Shown piece after piece: positions 7,911-12,863 of a DNA stretch of 12,863 nt; the stretch's first letter is position 1, and each line of letters opens with the position of its first letter. The notes under the pieces were generated by a model. It did not search any database, was not told the DNA's origin, and saw only the letters and a list, made by a program, of their open reading frames with translations. The stretch covers positions 1 to 12,863 of the forward strand of contig JAFAGN010000097.1 in assembly GCA_023422695.1 (NCBI GenBank), written 5' to 3'. The DNA is from Pseudomonadota bacterium (GTDB lineage: Bacteria; Pseudomonadota; Alphaproteobacteria; Sphingomonadales; Sphingomonadaceae). The position numbers and the translations under genes are program-made.

Positions 7911-9035
7911 TTATTTTTCGCGAGCGGTGAGCCAGGGCAATATCGTTTCGACTGGCAGCCGCTCGATTGTGCCGCGATGGCCCTCGACAGTCTTCCCGGC
8001 GAACAGCGAGTTGACGACTGCTTCCTCGGTCGCTTCGGCCACCGCCTGAAACAAAGGTGAAAGCGCCTCGTTGCGCAGGTCGGCGATTTGCCCGGTCGGC
8101 GGGCTTCCTTCTTCGCGGCGCACCGCGGGACTGGTGGAAAAGGCAATCGCATAGTCCCCCGATCCGTTGGAAAAGGACGATCCTGTCCGGCCAATCCCGA
8201 TGAACGCGCGCTCGGCGATGCGGCGCAGGTTGCGATCGGACAGCGGCGCGTCGGTGGCGATCACTACCACAACGGAGCCGTCCGCCGTGTCGCGATCGCC
8301 CCGCTCGGCGAAGGCGTGGCGACCCAGCTTGATGCCGACCGGCACCCCGGCGATGTTCAGGACACCGCCGTAGTTGCTCTGGACCAACACCCCCAGGGTC
8401 CATCCGCCCATCGCGCTCGGCAGCTTGCGCGATGCCGTGCCGATGCCTCCTTTAAAACCGAACGCCACCGTTCCGGTACCCGCCCCGACCGAGCCTTCCG
8501 CGACCGCTCCGCCTTTCGCCATTTCAATTGCGCGCCGGGCGTCGGCGACGGTGACGCGGCGGCGACGGATGTCGTTGAGGACTCCGTCGTTCGTTTCGCC
8601 GACGACAGCATTGACCGATCGAACCGTCTCATTGCCCGATTGCGCCAGCGTCCATTCGATCGCTCCGGCGGTCGCTTCGGGGACGTTGAGCGTGTTGGTC
8701 AACAAGATGGGTGTTTCAACCTCGCCGAGCTCGACGACTTGCGTTGAGCCGGCAAACTTTCCGAACGCATTGAAGGCGACAAAACCGGCAGGAACGCGCG
8801 AGCGAAAGATGTTGCCGCCATGCGGCAAGATTGCGGTAACGCCGGTATGGACGTCTTTGCCTTCCTCAATCGTGACATGGCCTACCTCGACGCCCTCAAC
8901 GTCGGTGATGGCGTTTAGTGGACCCGGAGCAAGAACGCCGATAACAACGCCGGCCTCGCGCGCACGATCTCCCGAGGGTGCCGAAGATGCCGCAGCCAGA
9001 ACGCCAAGTGCGACAATTGTCTTGCTCAAGATCAT
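7911..9035 (-). CDS. P1 (DmpA/BapA) family self-processing aminopeptidase
   Basis: A 374-aa peptidase of the S58/P1 family, N-terminal nucleophile enzymes that cut themselves into alpha and beta chains. Members include DmpA (L-aminopeptidase/D-esterase) and BapA (beta-peptidyl aminopeptidase). The self-cleavage site is visible as ADG253-S254-VVVVIATDAPL, with Ser254 the predicted nucleophile at the start of the beta chain. Other family features are NAITDVEGVEVGH near the N-terminus, VGETNDGVLNDIR (145-157), LVQSNYGGVLNI, and FSNGSGDYAIAFST (288-301). The first 20 or so residues (ILSKTIVALGVLAAASSA) form a probable Sec signal peptide, which some BapA-type enzymes carry. The ribosome-binding site before the ATG is weak. 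It is on the opposite strand to the other cargo genes and convergent with the amidohydrolase, 40 bp apart. Family is certain; substrate (beta-, D- or ordinary N-terminal residues) is not readable. Confidence 0.93.
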   Translation of the reverse strand: MILSKTIVALGVLAAASSAPSGDRAREAGVVIGVLAPGPLNAITDVEGVEVGHVTIEEGKDVHTGVTAILPHGGNIFRSRVPAGFVAFNAFGKFAGSTQVVELGEVETPILLTNTLNVPEATAGAIEWTLAQSGNETVRSVNAVVGETNDGVLNDIRRRRVTVADARRAIEMAKGGAVAEGSVGAGTGTVAFGFKGGIGTASRKLPSAMGGWTLGVLVQSNYGGVLNIAGVPVGIKLGRHAFAERGDRDTADGSVVVVIATDAPLSDRNLRRIAERAFIGIGRTGSSFSNGSGDYAIAFSTSPAVRREEGSPPTGQIADLRNEALSPLFQAVAEATEEAVVNSLFAGKTVEGHRGTIERLPVETILPWLTAREK

Positions 9036-9328
9036 TGATGGCTTGTCAGGCGAGGAGCGATTGCCGTCAAATCAAAATTGGCGTCGGATACCTTAGGCAA
9101 TGATATCTCGCGACCGTGGACCAGAATGGTTATGCGTCTGATCCGCATCGTCCACGTCGGTGCCGTCCAACGGAGATTGCGTCGTCATCTTGCCGCAGTG
9201 AAGCTTCGGGCCGCTGCAGCCGGCATATGCGGTCCTCAATCGGCGACGTGTGGTGACAGACTTCGCGATTGGTACGCGCGAGAATTTCAGTGATTGACTT
9301 GAGTATTACACCTCGGTATCTCGGAATA
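9036..9328. other. Non-coding terminal stretch of the element
   Basis: About 290 bp between the P1 peptidase start and the att-site hairpin. Short frames exist here (9078-9293 plus, 9130-9384 minus), but their products are arginine-rich and featureless, so I call none. A nested inverted repeat lies at 9115-9156: outer arms CGTGGAC/GTCCACG (9115-9121, 9150-9156) and inner arms ATGCG/CGCAT (9132-9136, 9144-9148). The promoter of the minus-strand peptidase should be here, but I cannot point to clear -35/-10 boxes. As the end of a mobile element, the stretch may also hold integrase arm-binding sites. Confidence 0.5.
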
Positions 9329-9350
9329 AACGGCGGAAAACCGTCGTTTT
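9329..9350. terminator. Hairpin with AAAA loop beside the att site
   Basis: An inverted repeat with arms AACGGCGG (9329-9336) and CCGTCGTT (9341-9348), eight pairs including one G-T wobble, closes a four-base AAAA loop and runs into TTTT on the plus strand (9347-9350). It could be a weak rho-independent terminator for transcription arriving from the left, or a structural element at the end of the mobile element. The T run is short, so terminator strength is doubtful. Confidence 0.4.
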
Positions 9351-9379
9351 CGCCGCGAAGTTTGAAGTCGGCTAGCGAT

Positions 9380-9424
9380 ATCATAATCCGCGTGTCGGGG
9401 GTTCGAGTCCCTCCTCCGCTACCA
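9380..9424 (+). other. att site: 3' fragment of tRNA with CAT anticodon (tRNA-Met or tRNA-Ile2)
   Basis: These 45 bases fold as the 3' part of a tRNA. The anticodon loop ATCATAA is at 9380-9386 (anticodon CAT at 9382-9384), the 3' anticodon strand TCCGC at 9387-9391, the variable loop GTGTC, and the T stem GGGGG/CCCTC (9397-9401 and 9409-9413) around loop TTCGAGT. Then come the acceptor strand CTCCGCT (9414-9420), discriminator A and encoded CCA (9422-9424). The bases before the loop (GCGAT, 9375-9379) pair with only three of five bases of the stem, and no D-arm or 5' acceptor strand lies upstream. It is therefore a fragment that starts at the anticodon loop, a classic crossover place for tyrosine integrases. 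It marks the right boundary of the element; chromosome starts after it. Met versus Ile2 cannot be decided from this half. Confidence 0.85.
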
Positions 9425-9518
9425 TTTGCAACCTACGTTCGACCTGCTTCATTGTCGTTTCAGGTGGCTTTGTAGACACTGATTTCCTGAACGGCAGCAT
9501 CGCGTTTCGGCGAAGTGA

Positions 9519-10223
9519 TCAATCTCCGGCCAGCGTATCCGCTACAATCCGCCACACCTTGGGATTGATCCCCAGCCCCAGATGAGTGCTGTCGACTTTG
9601 ATGTTGCGCGCCTGCTCGTTGTAGATGTCGACCGCGATGTCTGGTCCGACGATGCCGTCGCGGTCGGAGTAGATGACCGTCAGCTTCTGGGTCAGGCCTT
9701 TGAGATTGCGCGCGTGGATCTCGCGTTCGATCGCATCGAAGTCTCGCCCGGCGAAGCGCTGCGCCAGCGCGGTATATTTGGGGCCGCCGATGATGGGGGT
9801 ACCCATGGTGATGATTTCGCGGACGAGGTGCGGATGGGCGCGCGCCGTCTCGCGCGCGATGACGCCGCCAAGGCTCCACCCGATCAGGGTGAGCGGCGCG
9901 CCGTCGGCCTGGACCCACTCGGCCGCCTGCGCGGCAAAGCGTTCGACGTCGGCGGCCACGCGGCCCTGGTTGCGCCCCATGCCCCAGTCACGGACCTGAT
10001 AGCCGAGATGGCGGAGATAGGCTTCCAAGGGTCGCATCGACAGTTCGGACGCGCCATAGCCGGGGAGCAGTGCGATAGCTCGCCCGTCGCCGCGCGGCGC
10101 GCCGATCAGGTGATAGCCCGACAGGCCATAGCGCAGCATGTCAAACGGCAGCGTCAATTCGCCGAGTTGTGCGAGACGGCTCGGCGGCTTGAGCCCGGCG
10201 GGCAGCGGAATGTTGCGGGGCAT
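9519..10223 (-). CDS. Alpha/beta hydrolase (esterase/lipase-like)
   Basis: A 234-aa cytosolic-looking protein with no signal peptide, preceded by a good GGGAGAAGG ribosome-binding site just before its ATG. The alpha/beta hydrolase catalytic set is visible: the oxyanion region LLPGYGAS (52-59), nucleophile elbow G-W-S117-L-G-G, acid YSD187RD189 (either Asp), and His214 in DSTHLGLG. MGTPIIGGPKYT (140-151) resembles lipase/PGAP1-like relatives, which suggests ester or lipid substrates, but the real substrate is unknown. It is the first chromosomal gene to the right of the att fragment, 94 bp away and reading towards it. It is divergent from the DUF423 gene across a 69-bp gap that must hold both promoters. 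Confidence 0.88.
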   Translation of the reverse strand: MPRNIPLPAGLKPPSRLAQLGELTLPFDMLRYGLSGYHLIGAPRGDGRAIALLPGYGASELSMRPLEAYLRHLGYQVRDWGMGRNQGRVAADVERFAAQAAEWVQADGAPLTLIGWSLGGVIARETARAHPHLVREIITMGTPIIGGPKYTALAQRFAGRDFDAIEREIHARNLKGLTQKLTVIYSDRDGIVGPDIAVDIYNEQARNIKVDSTHLGLGINPKVWRIVADTLAGD

Positions 10224-10292
10224 TGCCTTCTCCCTGTTAACTGCGTCCAGCTTGGCCTATCGGTGCGCTATTGCAAGCAGATAGGGTGACGA

Positions 10293-10622
10293 ATGACGAT
10301 CGGCATATTTGCGGCCCTGTCCGCGGCGATTGCGGTGGGGGCGGGGGCGTTCGGGGCGCATGGCGCGGCGGGCCAGCAGGAGGCCGAATGGCTGCGCACC
10401 GGCGGACTGTACCAGCTGATCCACGCCATTGCGGCGCTGGCGATCATGGGTGCCGCGCGCGGACCGGCGATCATGCTGCTGGTCGGCGCAGCGATATTCG
10501 CCTTCACCCTGTATGCCATGGCGCTCGGCGCGCCGCGCTGGCTGGGCGCGGTGACGCCGATCGGAGGTGGCTTGCTGATCATCGGCTGGCTTTGGGCGGG
10601 TTGGCTCTATACGCGGGCCTAG
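10293..10622 (+). CDS. DUF423-family small membrane protein
   Basis: A 109-aa hydrophobic protein that fits DUF423 (E. coli YgdD-like) in length and pattern. It has about four membrane spans, with a conserved-looking start (FAALSAAIAVGAGAFGAHG), a QLIHAIAALAIMG segment in which the His after Leu-Ile is typical, a third span near LLVGAAIFAFTLYAMAL and a last span at GGGLLIIGWLWAGW. The start ATG follows an AGGGTGACGA stretch. Its function in the inner membrane is unknown. The stop TAG (10620-10622) overlaps the stop of the convergent channel gene within a CTAG. Confidence 0.88.
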   Translation: MTIGIFAALSAAIAVGAGAFGAHGAAGQQEAEWLRTGGLYQLIHAIAALAIMGAARGPAIMLLVGAAIFAFTLYAMALGAPRWLGAVTPIGGGLLIIGWLWAGWLYTRA

Positions 10623-11686
10623 CCGCCGGGCACGCTGGCTTCGCATTCCTCGCAGCGGACGACTTCGACGATCAGGTCGCCCGCGGCGAGGCTTTGCGCC
10701 TCGGGTTCCCAGAAGCCGAAAGGTTTGCCGCCGCGATAGATACGCAGCCCGCGGCCTTCGCTCGCCAGCTGATCAATGCTGCGGCCGACTTCGCCTGCGG
10801 CGACCGGACGCTCACGCAACTGGACACGCCCGCCGATGCTGGCGAGGTCGGCCATATAGTCGGCGACATGCGCACCCTGCGCCGATCCGGCGAGCAGCAG
10901 CCCGGTAAAGCTCACCGGATTGATGACATTGTTCGCGCCCGCCTGCCGCGCCAGCAATTCATTGTCCTGCGCGCGAATAACGACGCTGATCGGCACCTTA
11001 GGCGACAAGTGGCGGACGGTGAGGACCATCAGGATCGAGGTGTCGTCGCGCCCCGCCGACACCAGCACCGATTGCGCGCGCGCGATGTGGACGTCGATCA
11101 GCGTGTCGTCGTTCGACGCGTCACCCTGCAACACGTTGCAGCCCATCGCCTCGGCCTCTTCGATCCGCGATGCCGACTGGTCGATGACGACAATGCAGCT
11201 TGGGTCGGTGCCGCGCGCGATCAGCTCGCGGACCGCTTCGCTGCCGCTGATGCCGAAGCCCAGAACGACGATGTGGTTGGTGAGCTTTGCCTGGATGCGG
11301 GCCATACGCCATTTTTCCCATGTGCGTTTGAGGACGAAATTATAGGCGGTGCCGACGAAGATAAAGAGCACTGCGATGCGGATCGGGGTGACGATGACCG
11401 CCTCGATCAACCGCGAACGGTCGGACACCGGCGCGATGTCACCAAACCCCGTCGTGGTGACTGAAATCATCGTGAAATAGACGACGTCGAGGAAACTGAT
11501 GTGGCCGTCGTGGCTGTCTTTCAGCCCCGCGCGGTCGATCCAGTGGACCAGCACCACGACGCCGATCAGCGCGAAGGCCAGGCTGAGCCGCGCCAGGACG
11601 TCGGCCCACACCGGCCATTTGCTGGCGCGTTTGAGCGGCTGGAACCGATGGTGCAGCTTCAGTCGGGACGGTTTGCGGTCGCTCAT
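10619..11686 (-). CDS. Two-helix potassium channel with cytoplasmic RCK (TrkA-N) domain
   Basis: A 355-aa inner-membrane ion channel of the Kch/MthK type. The frame is open much further upstream (to 12577), but that part is the antisense-frame shadow of the M23 gene. ATG 11686 forms an ATGA overlap with the preceding stop and gives a sensible N-terminus. Layout: a basic cytoplasmic start, first span about 30-50, pore loop with selectivity filter T77-T-T-G-F-G-D83, second span about 93-118, then the RCK nucleotide-binding domain from 138 with glycine motif G143-F-G-I-S-G148 and acidic IDQ at 168-170. A TrkA-C-like region (about 285-342) follows, with a short Cys-containing tail (RCEEC, 344-348). 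TGFGD in place of TVGYG is a common bacterial filter variant. It is the second gene of a coupled pair with the NlpD-like lipoprotein. Confidence 0.93.
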   Translation of the reverse strand: MSDRKPSRLKLHHRFQPLKRASKWPVWADVLARLSLAFALIGVVVLVHWIDRAGLKDSHDGHISFLDVVYFTMISVTTTGFGDIAPVSDRSRLIEAVIVTPIRIAVLFIFVGTAYNFVLKRTWEKWRMARIQAKLTNHIVVLGFGISGSEAVRELIARGTDPSCIVVIDQSASRIEEAEAMGCNVLQGDASNDDTLIDVHIARAQSVLVSAGRDDTSILMVLTVRHLSPKVPISVVIRAQDNELLARQAGANNVINPVSFTGLLLAGSAQGAHVADYMADLASIGGRVQLRERPVAAGEVGRSIDQLASEGRGLRIYRGGKPFGFWEPEAQSLAAGDLIVEVVRCEECEASVPGG

Positions 11687-12765
11687 CGGGGCGGTAATTG
11701 CTTCATCGGGTCGACGGGTATGCGATTTTTGCGCAGCTGGAAATGGAGTTGCGATGTCTGGACCTGCCCCGTGGCCCCGGCGCGGCCGATCACGTCGCCG
11801 CTGCGCACCGCCTGACCGCGCTGGACGTCGATGCGCGCGGCATGGCCATAGGCGCTGACCCAGCCGCCGCCATGATTGATCAGGATCAGCCCGCCATAAA
11901 CGCCGATCTGATCGCCGGCATAGGCGACGACGCCGTCGGCGGTGGCGCGGATCGGGGTGCCGGCAGCGGCGGCGATGTTGATCCCGTCGCTGACCTTGCC
12001 GGGCGCCAGCGGACCAAATCGCGCGAGGATCGGGCCATTGAGCGGCCATTCGAAGCGGCCCGCAAAGCGCGCCGGGGCAGCGAGGGCGGTGGTCACCGGC
12101 TGGCGCGGTGCGGCGTTGCCCGTGGTGGGGCGCGTGGCCTCGGCGAGTGCAGGCTGGCTGCCAGTTACGATATCGTCGATGTCGAGGGTGAAAGCAGCGG
12201 CGCGGGCGTCGATGCTGACCGGGCCAGGCTGGACCGGGCGTGCGGCGGCGGGCAGGCGGAGGCGCTGGCCGATGCGCAAAATATAGGGTTCGGCGAGCGC
12301 GTTGATCGTGATGATCTCGCCCCAGTCGGCACCATAGGCGCGCGCGATGCCGATCCCCGTCTCGCCCGCTCCGACGCGGTGATAGAGCCCGGCGGGGATG
12401 CGCAGCTGCTGTCCGGCGCGCAGCGTGAAAGGCGGGGTGAGGTCGTTTTCCAGCGCGATCGCTTCGGAGCCTGCGCCGCTCATCTCGCCGATCGCGCGCA
12501 GTGTGTCGCCGGGGCGGACGGTGTAGGCGCCCGCTTTCACCTGCACGGCGTTCGTCGCAACGGGTTTCAGCGTCCATGTCGGCCGCGCATCGCCGCCGAC
12601 GACATCGGTGAGCGGGCGGCGCTCGAAGTCGAAGCTGTCAGGCAGAGCTGACGATACCGGGGGCGGCGCGACGGGCCGTGGCGGTGGGGCAGGGGCCGCG
12701 GGGATGCAACCGGCAAGCAGCACGGCGCCCAGCAACGTCCCGACATGATGTCTGATTTCCCCCAC
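11683..12765 (-). CDS. NlpD-like lipoprotein: two LysM domains and degenerate M23 (LytM) domain
   Basis: A cell-envelope protein that binds peptidoglycan and, in NlpD/EnvC relatives, activates amidases. The frame opens at 12855, but that start would translate a palindromic repeat. The GTG at 12765 gives a proper lipoprotein signal (hydrophobic GTLLGAVLLAG, lipobox LAGC, Cys20) and a 360-aa product; an AGAAG six bases upstream may serve as ribosome-binding site. Layout: Pro-rich linker 21-40, LysM at about 80-124 (YTVRPGDTLRAIGE), a second LysM-like unit at about 128-172, linker, M23 domain at about 238-350. The metal site is degraded: the first motif reads S259-D-G-I-N263 where active enzymes have HxGxD, and the last reads S-Q339-L-H341-F where they have HxHF. 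This agrees with a non-catalytic activator. The exact orthologue of NlpD is not proven. Confidence 0.87.
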   Translation of the reverse strand: MGEIRHHVGTLLGAVLLAGCIPAAPAPPPRPVAPPPVSSALPDSFDFERRPLTDVVGGDARPTWTLKPVATNAVQVKAGAYTVRPGDTLRAIGEMSGAGSEAIALENDLTPPFTLRAGQQLRIPAGLYHRVGAGETGIGIARAYGADWGEIITINALAEPYILRIGQRLRLPAAARPVQPGPVSIDARAAAFTLDIDDIVTGSQPALAEATRPTTGNAAPRQPVTTALAAPARFAGRFEWPLNGPILARFGPLAPGKVSDGINIAAAAGTPIRATADGVVAYAGDQIGVYGGLILINHGGGWVSAYGHAARIDVQRGQAVRSGDVIGRAGATGQVQTSQLHFQLRKNRIPVDPMKQLPPR

Positions 12766-12814
12766 ACGTCGCTTCTGCCAAAGGAAACCCGCGGTGGCTA
12801 GGCCCAAAGCCGTC

Positions 12815-12834
12815 GCCCCCGCGAAGGCGGGGGC
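12815..12834. repeat. Palindromic repeat, GC-rich hairpin with GAAG loop
   Basis: A perfect inverted repeat with 8-bp arms (GCCCCCGC and GCGGGGGC) and a GAAG loop lies 50 bp upstream of the chosen start of the NlpD-like gene. Elements of this shape are, as I recall, scattered in many copies between genes of sphingomonads, much like REP sequences. Read in frame it gives the APAFAGATA peptide often seen when such repeats are wrongly included in gene models, which supports the later GTG start. Only one copy is in this window, so repetitiveness cannot be shown here. No T-run follows on either strand, so it is not an obvious rho-independent terminator. Confidence 0.6.
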
Positions 12835-12863
12835 CGCTGTCGGCTTACTCGACAATGAAGGGG

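Noticed and set aside
9130..9384. 84-aa minus-strand frame starting inside the tRNA fragment
   Set aside because: The start codon is the reverse complement of the anticodon region, there is no ribosome-binding site, and no family is recognised.
9290..9424. Complete tRNA gene, or one split by an intron
   Set aside because: No D-arm or matching 5' acceptor strand (expected about GGCGGAG or AGCGGAG) was seen upstream, and the 5' anticodon strand is mismatched.
10271..11464. 397-aa plus-strand open frame
   Set aside because: It overlaps DUF423 in another frame and then runs antisense to the channel gene. Both real genes have clear families.
11687..12577. N-terminal extension of the potassium channel frame
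   Set aside because: Arg/Pro/His-rich translation of the lipoprotein gene in a wrong frame. The coupled ATG at 11686 is the natural start.
11698..12651. 317-aa plus-strand open frame
   Set aside because: Antisense shadow of the LysM/M23 lipoprotein gene.

Overview
The window looks like a high-GC alphaproteobacterium, most likely from the Sphingomonadales. The grounds are GC-rich coding with strong G/C at third codon positions, trb-type conjugation genes followed by a DUF2274 gene, several secreted peptidase-type enzymes, and a C-rich/G-rich GAAG-loop palindrome of the sort I remember as frequent in that order. The species cannot be fixed from sequence reading alone.

The window has two parts that meet at about position 9424. 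Left part (1-9424): the end of what I read as an integrative and conjugative element (ICE). It opens with the last genes of a type IV secretion/mating-pair operon in tight, overlapping order: trbG (cut by the left edge), trbI, a DUF2274 small protein, and a small AlpA/excisionase-like helix-turn-helix protein. Then come a probable 40-aa single-span membrane peptide and a cargo block of exported hydrolases: an SH3 plus ComEC-like metallo-beta-lactamase protein, a DUF885 metallopeptidase-like protein, a Tat-type N-acyl-D-amino-acid deacylase-like amidohydrolase and, on the opposite strand, a P1/DmpA-type self-processing aminopeptidase. The part ends with a non-coding terminal stretch and a 45-bp 3' fragment of a CAT-anticodon tRNA (tRNA-Met or tRNA-Ile2). 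The fragment begins exactly at the anticodon loop and has no 5' half in the window, which is what a tyrosine-recombinase att site leaves. The integrase and the reconstituted tRNA are expected off the left edge.

Right part (9425-12863): ordinary chromosome. A minus-strand alpha/beta hydrolase is divergent from a DUF423 membrane protein. DUF423 converges on, and shares 4 bp of stop codon with, a minus-strand two-gene unit: an NlpD-like lipoprotein (two LysM domains plus a degenerate M23 domain), then a two-helix potassium channel with an RCK domain, coupled by an ATGA overlap. A palindromic repeat lies upstream of the lipoprotein gene.

Working picture: conjugation genes move the element, the small DNA-binding proteins probably regulate excision or transfer, and the cargo gives the host periplasmic or secreted enzymes suited to unusual peptides and N-acyl or D-amino-acid compounds. 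The joint role of the cargo enzymes is inference, as is the assignment of everything up to 9424 to one element.
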